From the NCBI GenBank assembly GCA_929200685.1, contig CAKNAO010000038.1, positions 1 to 6,006 of the forward strand: DNA of 6,006 nucleotides, read 5' to 3'. The translations under genes and the position numbers were made by a program. This DNA is from an uncultured bacterium (lineage in GTDB: Bacteria > Bacillota_I > Bacilli_A > Mycoplasmatales > Metamycoplasmataceae). This document shows, one piece after another, positions 1 through 5,652 of the stretch (positions are counted from its first letter, which is position 1; each line of letters starts with the position of its first letter). The notes under the pieces were generated by a model, which was given only the letters and a program-made list of their open reading frames with translations, ran no database searches and was not told the DNA's origin.

Positions 1-3
1 CTT

Positions 4-9
4 TATAAT
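4..9 (+). promoter_or_regulatory. -10 box of the HAD hydrolase gene (predicted leaderless)
   Basis: A perfect TATAAT is followed by exactly six bases and then the ATG at 16. Transcription normally starts about seven bases after the -10 box, so the mRNA is predicted to start at the A of the start codon. No Shine-Dalgarno sequence lies between the box and the ATG. A -35 element cannot be judged because the window begins 3 nt upstream. The same TATAAT-N6-ATG arrangement recurs before ecfA1 and the yrzB-like gene, which raises confidence above that of an isolated match in such AT-rich DNA. Confidence 0.6.
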
Positions 10-15
10 TATCTT

Positions 16-771
16 ATGAAAAAAGCAATTTATATTGATTTAGATGGCACACTTTTAGATAATAGTTATAAAATTTCAAAAAAAGATAAAAATTTTTTAT
101 TTTCAATCAAAGAAAATTGAAATATAATTTTATCAACTGGAAATTCATTAAGAAATACAATTAATTTTTATAATGAACTTGATTTAAATACTTTTTTATC
201 AACTTCTCAAGGCCAAGTTATTACAAATCCCAAAAAAAATGAAACTATTTATAATGAATTAAATTTTGATGATATTAAAAAAATAATGGATTCAAAAAAA
301 ATAATAAATTTTTTAATTGAAACTCATGATGAAACTTATACTAAAAATAAAAAAGGAATTTTAATTGATTTAATAAAAAATAGTTTTCAAATTTATAAAA
401 ATCAAAAAATTAAAAAAATTATTAGTTTTTATATTGAAGTTCCAAGAAATTTTAGTATTAAAATTGATAATTTAGATCATTATGAATGAGAAACAAATAA
501 AAAAAATAAAATAATATCTTTTAAACCACTCAAAATTTCAAAATTAAGTGCCTTTAAAACTATAAATGCAAAAGAAAAATATGAATTCACTATTGCAATT
601 GGAGATGGAAGAAATGATATTGGTTGTTTAAAAAATGCAAATATTGGTATTGCAATGAAAAATTCTCATCCACTTGTTTTAAAAAATGCAAATTATGTTT
701 CAAATAAAACAAATAATGAATCAGGTGTTAGTGATATATTGGAAAAAATCATAAAAAAAATAAATTTATAA
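16..771 (+). CDS. Cof-type HAD-superfamily phosphatase (HAD-IIB)
   Basis: This is a 251-residue soluble hydrolase of the Cof/HAD-IIB family, which dephosphorylates sugar phosphates, nucleotides or similar small metabolites through an aspartyl-phosphate intermediate. The four HAD motifs are visible. Motif I is D8-L-D10-G-T with nucleophile D8 and acid/base D10. Motif II is the LSTGN segment with S40/T41. Motif III is K176 in ISKLSAFK. Motif IV is GDGRND at 196-201, followed by the usual KNANIGIAMKNS stretch. The part between motifs II and III, about residues 80-170, would be the C2B cap that sets substrate choice. Two in-frame TGA codons (W35, W158) must be read as Trp; under the standard code the gene looks broken. 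The start at 16 gives motif I at the normal N-terminal position. The gene is slightly shorter than the usual ~270 residues. It converges on ecfT with a 6-nt overlap. The substrate cannot be told from sequence. Confidence 0.9.
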
Positions 772-1593
772 TAATTTAGGAATTGGTAATACATCTACTT
801 TATTTAGTATTACTAATACCCCAATTGTTATAACAATTAAAAATACAACTATATCAGTTCATTTAATAGGATATTCTCTATATTTGGTTCTTTTTTCATA
901 TGGATCATATCCACGAGTTTCCATTGCATTTCCTAAATCTTCTGCTTTTGCAAAAGCAGAAACAAACAACGGAATTATTAATGTTATAAGAGATTTTGCT
1001 TTTGATTTATAATTACCATTTTTAAAATCTACTCCACGAGATGCTTGAGCTTTCATAATTCTTTGCGATTCTTCTAAAAGAGTAGGAATAAATCTTAATG
1101 CTATTGAAATAATCAATGCTATTATATGAACAGGAACATACAAAAATTTTAATGGTCACATTAAATCTTCAATTGCTCTTGTAAGTGCAGTTGGTCTTGT
1201 TGTTGCTACTAACATAGTTGTGATCATGATCATAATATAAATTCTAAACATAATAATTAATGTTCTTTTTATAGCAAGATTGCTAATATTAAAACTTCAA
1301 AAAGATGCATAACTTACTACATTGTCTTTTATCTCAATAACAAATGTATTAACACCAAAAAGAAAAATACCAATTATAAAAACTGGAAACAACATTTTTA
1401 TTAATTGTTTTTTAGGAATTTGTGAAATTAAAAATGATAAAAAAATTGGAATTAATAATAATGATTGTAAAACAAAATTTTTAGCTAAAAAAACTAAAAT
1501 AATAAATATTATATTTGTAAATAATTTTAATCTTGGGTCCATCCTATGAATGAATGAATTTCCAGGCATATATTTTCCAACATTTAAATTCAT
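766..1593 (-). CDS. ecfT: ECF transporter transmembrane component EcfT
   Basis: This is the 275-residue membrane subunit of the energy-coupling factor (ECF) importer. It couples ATP hydrolysis by EcfA1/EcfA2 to the toppling of a substrate-binding S-component. The N-terminus (GKYMPGNSFIHRMDPRLKL) is the typical EcfT/CbiQ start and is followed by hydrophobic helices at about 24-57, 64-85, 110-135 and 155-172, with a last helix near 246-264. The two coupling-helix motifs that contact the ATPases are present: A-S-R-G at 184-187 and E-T-R-G-Y at 225-229. Three in-frame TGA codons (W99, W146, W245) are read as Trp, and without code 4 the gene would appear split in three. The ATG at 1593 is chosen because AAAGGA lies 5 nt upstream. 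The gene is third in the ecfA1-ecfA2-ecfT operon, 19 nt after ecfA2. Its 3' end runs into the convergent HAD gene. Confidence 0.95.
782..817. terminator. Stem-loop at the convergent gene ends, possible bidirectional terminator
   Basis: Bases 782-792 pair with 807-817 to form an 11-bp stem containing one G-T pair, around a 14-nt loop. It starts 10 nt after the HAD stop codon and lies inside the last codons of ecfT. No T-tract follows directly on the plus side. On the minus side a T-rich run comes only after the ecfT stop, within the HAD 3' end. It is therefore not a classical intrinsic terminator. It could still cause pausing, or the structure could be chance within ecfT coding sequence. Confidence 0.25.
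823..838. repeat. Perfect 16-nt palindrome near the 3' end of ecfT
   Basis: AATTGTTATAACAATT is identical to its reverse complement. It lies five bases beyond the stem-loop at 782-817, so two inverted repeats sit side by side where the converging transcripts meet. As RNA it would form only a 6-bp A/U-rich stem with a 4-nt loop. It encodes part of the last membrane helix of EcfT, and in DNA this AT-rich chance is a fair explanation. Confidence 0.4.
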
Positions 1594-1598
1594 ATTTT

Positions 1599-1604
1599 TC
1601 CTTT
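1599..1604 (-). promoter_or_regulatory. Shine-Dalgarno sequence of ecfT
   Basis: AAAGGA on the minus strand ends 5 nt before the ATG at 1593, in the 19-nt gap after ecfA2. It fixes the ecfT start. It also shows that this organism uses anti-SD pairing for internal operon genes, in contrast to the leaderless first genes. Confidence 0.75.
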
Positions 1605-1612
1605 CTTATTTA

Positions 1613-2518
1613 TTATATTTCTTCAACAAGTTCGTTTATATTTTTTGGTTTATTAATTTTTTTGCCTTTTTTATTTAATCTTATTACAAGATCAACAATT
1701 TTTGGTATTTTTAAATCATTATTTAATAAAAAATTTTCATCATACATTATATCAATAGAATTATCATCCCTAATAATAGTACCATTTTTAAATACAACTG
1801 TTCGATTTGAATGTTCTAAAACAAGATCCATATTATGAGTTACTATGATTATAGTTTTTCCCATATTATGAAGTTTATGAAAAATTTTATACATATCCTT
1901 TTCACCTTGAGGGTCAAGACCAGCAGTAGGTTCATCAAAAATTAAAATATCTGGTTCCATAGCAAGTATTCCAGCAAGTGCAACTCTTCTTTTTTGTCCG
2001 CCCGATAAGGCAAATGGAGATCTTTCCAAAAATTTTTCACTCATACCAACTAATTTAATATATTTTTTAGCAAGTTCTATTGCCTCTTCTTTTGGTGTTC
2101 CCATTGTTGTTGGACCAAAAATAATGTCTTTTAAAATAGTTTCTTCAAATAATTGATATTCTGCAAATTGAAATACAATTCCAACTTGTTTTCTAATTAA
2201 TTTAATCTCTTTTAATTTTTTATTTCCAGGAGAAATTGACATTGCTAATTTAGGAATTTTTAGATTTTTTTTAATTAATTTTCTATTTTTTTTCATTTTT
2301 CTAGCAATTTCTTGTGAATAAATTTCCACTTTACCACTTGAAGGTCTAAGAAGACCATTTAAATGTTCAATAAAAGTTGTTTTGCCAGAACCTGTTTCTC
2401 CAATAATTGTTATAAATTCTCCTTGATCAACAAATAAAGAAACATCATTTAATGCTTCAAATTCATTTTGAAGACCTTTATCAAAAGTATGAGATAAATT
2501 AAGTGTTTTTATTTGCAT
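1613..2518 (-). CDS. ecfA2: ECF transporter ATP-binding protein EcfA2
   Basis: This is a 301-residue ABC ATPase, the second nucleotide-binding subunit of the ECF energizing module, forming a heterodimer with EcfA1 on the cytoplasmic face. It has Walker A GETGSGKT (40-47), Q-loop Q117 in VFQFAEYQLFEET, signature LSGGQKRRVA (171-180), Walker B ILIFDE (191-196) with catalytic E196, D-loop AGLDP and H-loop H228. The FQFAEYQLFE sequence after the Q-loop marks the EcfA2 rather than the EcfA1 type. A lysine-rich insert at about residues 68-108, between Walker A and the Q-loop, and a tail of about 35 residues bring it above the ~285 residues usual in Firmicutes. The start at 2518 overlaps the ecfA1 stop by 10 nt and has the strong SD AGGTGAT just upstream, so the two are translationally coupled. 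Confidence 0.96.
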   Translation of the reverse strand: MQIKTLNLSHTFDKGLQNEFEALNDVSLFVDQGEFITIIGETGSGKTTFIEHLNGLLRPSSGKVEIYSQEIARKMKKNRKLIKKNLKIPKLAMSISPGNKKLKEIKLIRKQVGIVFQFAEYQLFEETILKDIIFGPTTMGTPKEEAIELAKKYIKLVGMSEKFLERSPFALSGGQKRRVALAGILAMEPDILIFDEPTAGLDPQGEKDMYKIFHKLHNMGKTIIIVTHNMDLVLEHSNRTVVFKNGTIIRDDNSIDIMYDENFLLNNDLKIPKIVDLVIRLNKKGKKINKPKNINELVEEI

Positions 2519-3312
2519 ATATCACCTATTAATTTGTTTTTATCATAAGTTGGATTAATTCCTTTATTTTTTAATGCTTCTGATACTTTATAAATAAATG
2601 GAGCATCAATTTTTGCGAGTTTTACAATTTTTTTATTTGCAAAAATTGATTGAGGATCACCAGAAGCAACTAATTTTCCATTAGAAAATACCATTAAAAT
2701 ATCAGCCATAATTGCTTCATTCATATTATGAGTGATTGAAATTAAAGTTTTTTCTCTATTGTATTGAATTTCTTTAATAATATTTAAAACTTCTTCTTTA
2801 CCTTTTGGATCAAGCATTGAAGTTACTTCATCAAAAATAATTATTGGTGGATCAAGTGCAAGTGTTGAAGCAATAGCTACTCTTTGTTTTTGACCACCAG
2901 ATAAATTTTGCGGTTCTTTGTTTAAATGATTTTCCATATTAACTTTTTTAGCATAAAAAATAACTTTTTTTTTCATTTCTTTTCGTGAAAGTCTTTTATT
3001 TTCTAAACCAAAAGCAATGTCATCTTCAACAGAAGCACCAATAAATTGATTATCAGGATTTTGAAAAACAATTCCTATTTTTTTTCTTATTTTTTTTAAA
3101 TTTTCTTTTGATATTAAAATACCATCAAGTTCAACAGTTCCTTCAGTTGGTTTATATAAACCAACAAGTATTTTTGAAAGAGTAGATTTACCAGAACCAT
3201 TGTGTCCTAAAATTGCTATATATTTTCCTTTTGGAATTTCTATATTAATATTATTTAAAGCATAAAAATTAGTGCCTGAATATTGAAATTTTAAATCTTT
3301 AATTTTAATCAT
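2509..3312 (-). CDS. ecfA1: ECF transporter ATP-binding protein EcfA1
   Basis: This is a 267-residue ABC ATPase, the first nucleotide-binding subunit of the ECF energizing module. It has Walker A GHNGSGKST (36-44), Q-loop Q84 in IVFQNPDNQF, signature LSGGQKQRVA (137-146), Walker B IIIFDE (157-162) with catalytic E162, a D-loop of the form TSMLDP and H-loop H195. The NPDNQF sequence after the Q-loop and the SMLDP D-loop are hallmarks of EcfA1 as opposed to EcfA2. Length is slightly below the ~280 usual in the family and no part looks missing. It leads the ecfA1-ecfA2-ecfT operon, 46 nt after the hpt stop. The ATG at 3312 has no Shine-Dalgarno sequence but sits exactly six bases after a TATAAT, so a leaderless mRNA is inferred. 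Confidence 0.96.
   Translation of the reverse strand: MIKIKDLKFQYSGTNFYALNNINIEIPKGKYIAILGHNGSGKSTLSKILVGLYKPTEGTVELDGILISKENLKKIRKKIGIVFQNPDNQFIGASVEDDIAFGLENKRLSRKEMKKKVIFYAKKVNMENHLNKEPQNLSGGQKQRVAIASTLALDPPIIIFDEVTSMLDPKGKEEVLNIIKEIQYNREKTLISITHNMNEAIMADILMVFSNGKLVASGDPQSIFANKKIVKLAKIDAPFIYKVSEALKNKGINPTYDKNKLIGDICK
2521..2527 (-). promoter_or_regulatory. Shine-Dalgarno sequence of ecfA2
   Basis: AGGTGAT on the minus strand lies inside the last codons of ecfA1, 2 nt before the ecfA2 ATG. Its seven bases match the complement of the universal 16S rRNA 3' end (GATCACCTCC), so it is the best ribosome binding site in the window. It supports the 2518 start and coupled translation of the two ATPases. 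Confidence 0.7.
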
Positions 3313-3318
3313 ATGTAA

Positions 3319-3324
3319 ATTATA
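3319..3324 (-). promoter_or_regulatory. -10 box of the ecfA1-ecfA2-ecfT operon (predicted leaderless)
   Basis: On the minus strand a perfect TATAAT is followed by TTACAT and then the ATG of ecfA1. The six-base spacing places the transcription start on the A of the start codon, and no SD is present. No good -35 hexamer is visible; that region is filled by an A/T inverted repeat that may terminate hpt. Confidence 0.6.
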
Positions 3325-3325
3325 T

Positions 3326-3354
3326 AAAAAAGAATTAAAATATAATTATTTTTT
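3326..3354 (-). terminator. Possible A/T-only intrinsic terminator of hpt
   Basis: On the minus strand, just after the hpt stop, a 12-bp imperfect stem (AAAAAATAATTA against TAATTCTTTTTT, one A-C mismatch) encloses a 5-nt loop and ends in a T-rich run. The shape fits an intrinsic terminator, but the stem has no G-C pair and would be weak. A/T stems arise easily by chance in DNA of this composition. It ends one base before the -10 box of ecfA1. Confidence 0.3.
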
Positions 3355-3358
3355 TAAT

Positions 3359-3907
3359 TTAATATTTTTTTAAATATTTTGTGTCAAATTCTGCAATATA
3401 TGGAAGATTTCTTAATTTATCATTTACATCTAAACCAAATCCCACTATAAATACATTTCCGATTCTAAAACCATAATTATCAACTTTAAATTTTACTTTT
3501 CTTCCTTCTTTTTTATCTATTAAAGCAAGAATTTTGATGCTATTAGGTTTTCTAGATTTAAGTAATAATTTAACTGTTTTTAATGTTTTGCCAGTATCAA
3601 TTACATCTTCGACTATTAAAACATCTTTACCATTTATATTAGTGGCTAAATCCATAATAATTTTAGGAGTACCTTGAGGTTCTGAACCTCCATAATAAGA
3701 TGAAATTGTCATAAAATCTAATTTGTGAATTATATCAATTTTTTTTATTAATTGACACATAAATGGTATTGAACCTTTTAAAAGACCAACAATTATTAAA
3801 TCATTAGAATTTTTATATGTTTTATTTACTCATGAAGATAATTCAGAACATTTTTTTTCAATTTGATTTTGAGTAAAAATTATTCTTTTAAAATGTTTAT
3901 TATTCAT
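3359..3907 (-). CDS. hpt: Hypoxanthine(-guanine) phosphoribosyltransferase
   Basis: This 182-residue cytoplasmic enzyme joins hypoxanthine or guanine to PRPP to give IMP or GMP, the main purine-salvage step in organisms without de novo purine synthesis. The PRPP-binding motif is VLIVEDVIDTGKT (96-108) with E100/D101 and the catalytic base D104. The pyrophosphate-loop LKGS (43-46), the flexible-loop region SSYYGGSEPQG (69-79), the purine-stacking region IDKKEGR (130-136), and VGFGLDVNDKLRNLPYIAEFD near the C-terminus are all family features. The N-terminus (KRIIFTQNQIEKK) matches the usual start. W26 is encoded by TGA, so a standard-code reading would begin falsely at M50. The gene lies 16 nt after greA, probably in one transcript. 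There is no clear SD; a weak TGTTAAAAT is present shortly upstream. Length is normal for the family. Confidence 0.95.
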
Positions 3908-3923
3908 ATTTTTAATTTTAACA

Positions 3924-4397
3924 TTAATTTGATTTTATAGATTTAATTTGAATATTATATTTTTTTTCTGCATAAACTAAAACTTTTTCACCAACTGTTG
4001 CATTCAAAATTGCATTTCCTAATGGAGAAGAATTAGAAATTTTATTTTCAAATGGATCAGCTTCTAATGAACCAACTAATTGAATTTTATTAATTTTTTT
4101 GTTTGATAAATCAATATATTTTACAATTGAACCTATAATTACTTTATTTTCATTTGATTTTTTTTGTTTGATAATTTCTGAATTATCTAAAATTGTTTGA
4201 ATTTCTTGAATTCTATCTTCAATTTGTCCTTGTCTTTCTCTAGCCGAATCAAATTCTGCATTCTCTGATAAATCACCTAATGATCTAGCTTCTTTGATTG
4301 CTTCAATAACTTTTGGTCTTTCAATTTTAATTAATTTTTTTAATTCATCTTGAAGTTCTTTTTTTCCATCTTTTGTAATAATATTTTTTTTAGACAT
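3924..4397 (-). CDS. greA: Transcription elongation factor GreA
   Basis: This 157-residue factor enters the secondary channel of RNA polymerase and stimulates cleavage of backtracked RNA. The N-terminal coiled-coil hairpin spans about residues 9-75. Its tip carries GDLSENAEFDSARERQ, with the two conserved acidic residues D42 and E45 that help hold the catalytic metal. The C-terminal FKBP-like domain shows SIVKYIDL, the conserved SNSSPLGNAIL (121-131) and VGEKVLVYA. Length is exactly typical (158 in E. coli). The start at 4397 follows AAAGGA by 6 nt and a TATAAT about 27 nt upstream, so this gene has its own promoter and a conventional short leader. It is likely cotranscribed with hpt. Mollicutes usually carry only GreA and no GreB. 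Confidence 0.97.
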   Translation of the reverse strand: MSKKNIITKDGKKELQDELKKLIKIERPKVIEAIKEARSLGDLSENAEFDSARERQGQIEDRIQEIQTILDNSEIIKQKKSNENKVIIGSIVKYIDLSNKKINKIQLVGSLEADPFENKISNSSPLGNAILNATVGEKVLVYAEKKYNIQIKSIKSN

Positions 4398-4403
4398 TTT
4401 TTT

Positions 4404-4430
4404 TCCTTTAATTTACATGATTACATTATA
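4404..4430 (-). promoter_or_regulatory. greA promoter -10 box and Shine-Dalgarno sequence
   Basis: TATAAT on the minus strand (4425-4430) is followed six bases later by a predicted start of transcription at 4418. The leader is about 21 nt and contains AAAGGA (4404-4409), 6 nt before the greA ATG. No convincing -35 hexamer is seen. The predicted first bases of the mRNA are AUGUAA, a start codon followed directly by a stop. Confidence 0.6.
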
Positions 4431-4443
4431 AAATTGTATCAAA

Positions 4444-4980
4444 TTATTTTGCTATTAAAATAATTCCTTGTCCTATTTTTTGAAATTCATGTCTTATTTT
4501 TAATAATTTTAAATATGACATAATTTCTTTTTTCGTTTTTTTATTTTTTAAATTAACAATTAAAATCAATGATTTTTTACTTGAATTATCATAAATTTTT
4601 TTAATTTCATTAATTGTTTTATCATTAAAATTAATCAAAGCAAATTGATAATTTTTACTAACTTTTTTTACTTTTGCTATTTTTTTTAAAGTTTCTTCTT
4701 CATAAATTTCAATAAAACCTTTTATTAAAAAATTTTTATATTTATTCCTTATACAAGTATTTAATGAATATTCCATTGAATAATCATCTAAAGGATTTTT
4801 AGATTTTTCTTTTAAATCTCATAAAAGTTCCCCAACATTTTTTCTTATAATATTTTTATTTGAATATTTATTTTTAATTTGTGAAATTTTAAAACGAACA
4901 ATAATTATTGAAATAAACATAATTATTAATGCTATTAATATTGAAACAGCAAGTATTCATCATGTTAAACTACTTATCAT
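4444..4980 (-). CDS. Single-pass membrane protein of unknown function, possible methyltransferase-fold relative
   Basis: I do not recognise this 178-residue protein with certainty. An N-terminal hydrophobic helix (about residues 4-28, with WW at 7-8) is followed by the basic RFK at 29-31, so it is probably anchored with a cytoplasmic C-terminal domain. The soluble part is Lys/Ile/Asn-rich and ends with strand-like segments: YQFALINFND (111-120), KSLILIVNLK (136-145) and GQGIILIAK (170-178). These resemble the last strands of a Rossmann-like SAM-dependent methyltransferase. No glycine-rich SAM-binding motif is visible. Position gives support: in Bacillus the methyltransferase gene yrrM lies between yrzB and greA. 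The start at 4980 overlaps the yrzB-like gene by 11 nt. Three Trp codons (W7, W8, W54) are TGA; a standard-code reading would start at M69 and lose the anchor. There is no strong SD. Confidence 0.75.
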
Positions 4981-5218
4981 TTTCTTTTACTTTTTCTTGT
5001 GAATCTATATAATCTTCATAAATTTTTTCAATAATTTTTCATTCATCTTTTTCAATTGATTTTAATTCAGATTTATTTTTTCATTTTGCAGCATAAACAT
5101 TTTCATTAAGTTCATATAAAACAAAATCATCTCCATTTTCATTAAAAGTAAAAAGAATTTTTGCTTTTAATTTATTGTTATTTTGATCAATGATAGTAAT
5201 TTTATTTGAATTTTTCAT
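4970..5218 (-). CDS. DUF1292 / YrzB-like small acidic protein
   Basis: This small gene encodes 82 residues and is hidden under the standard code by two TGA codons (W46, W60). The protein has the DUF1292 pattern: ITIIDQNNNKLKAKILFTFNENGDDFVLYEL, then AAKWKN and a C-terminal part with SIEKDEWKIIEKIYEDY, matching the family's 'eiede EW e.ve' ending. Its molecular role is unknown; B. subtilis YrzB is a similar-sized protein encoded just after yrrK (ruvX). The same neighbour order here (alaS, ruvX, this gene) strongly supports the assignment. The ATG at 5218 is 20 nt after the ruvX stop and six bases after a TATAAT, with no SD. The TAG stop overlaps the next gene by 11 nt, suggesting coupled translation. 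The lysine-rich tail after residue 70 is not informative. Confidence 0.85.
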
Positions 5219-5224
5219 ATATGA

Positions 5225-5230
5225 ATTATA
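5225..5230 (-). promoter_or_regulatory. -10 box of the yrzB-like gene (predicted leaderless)
   Basis: In the 20-nt gap after ruvX, the minus strand reads TATAAT, TCATAT and then the ATG of the yrzB-like gene. Spacing is identical to that before ecfA1 and the HAD gene. There is no SD for this start. It suggests an internal promoter giving a leaderless mRNA inside the alaS-ruvX-yrzB cluster; the gene may also be read through from upstream. Confidence 0.55.
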
Positions 5231-5238
5231 TTAAAAAA

Positions 5239-5652
5239 CTATAATGTTTTTAAATAATTAGTAAGTATTATTTGAGCAGCAATTTTATCTTTTAAATTTT
5301 TTCTTTTTTTTCTTTTTATGCCAGAATAAATTAAAATTTCATGTGCTTTTTTAGTTGAAAAATTTTCTTCAATTCTTTTAATAGGAAGAGAATATCTTTT
5401 TTTTATGATAATTTCTAAATCTTCAATCATTAAAGTTGTTTTTGATTTTTTACCACTTGGAAGTGTTGGATAACCAATAATAATTTTATTAATTTTATAC
5501 TTTTTAAAATATTTATCTAAGTTTTTAAACATTGAATTTCAATCTTTTTCATTAAAATTAATATTTTCTTTTGCTTGAGCAATTATATTCATTGGATCAG
5601 AAAGTGCAACACCACAACTTTTTGTGCCAATGTCCAATGCTATTATTCTCAT
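5239..5652 (-). CDS. ruvX: RuvX/YqgF-family Holliday junction resolvase-like nuclease
   Basis: This 137-residue protein has an RNase H-like fold of the RuvX (YqgF) family. Members have been linked to Holliday-junction resolution and, in E. coli, to 16S rRNA 5' end processing. The start MRIIALDIGTKSCGVALSD is diagnostic, with metal ligand D7. IIIGYP (57-62) with S-G-K (66-68) replaces the usual VVGLP...DG. E95/E96 in RIEENFST stands where most members have DER-(L/F)-(S/T)-T, and D122 in KDKIAAQIIL is the last acidic ligand. W38 is TGA; a standard-code start at M41 would lose the catalytic D7. The ATG at 5652 overlaps the alaS stop by 10 nt, and a weak GAAAGAT precedes it. The alaS-ruvX pairing is a common Firmicutes/Mollicutes arrangement. 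Confidence 0.93.

Noticed and set aside
1221..1232. 12-nt palindrome TGATCATGATCA containing two GATC sites
   Set aside because: It encodes an Ile-Met-Ile-Met run in an EcfT membrane helix; codon repetition explains it and no partner sites are seen nearby.
766..1593. Apparent breakage of ecfT (and of the HAD gene) into separate pieces, as in a pseudogene
   Set aside because: All interruptions are single in-frame TGA codons with conserved sequence running straight through; under code 4 the genes are intact.
1322..1838. Two plus-strand open frames opposite ecfT and ecfA2 (1322-1549 and 1554-1838)
   Set aside because: They are antisense to well-supported conserved genes, have no family resemblance or ribosome binding site, and arise easily where the coding strand lacks the matching codons.
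4396..4404. Homopolymer T/A tracts, such as the one just upstream of greA, as phase-variable switches
   Set aside because: Tracts of 6-9 are everywhere in this AT-rich DNA, and the genes involved are housekeeping genes rather than surface antigens.
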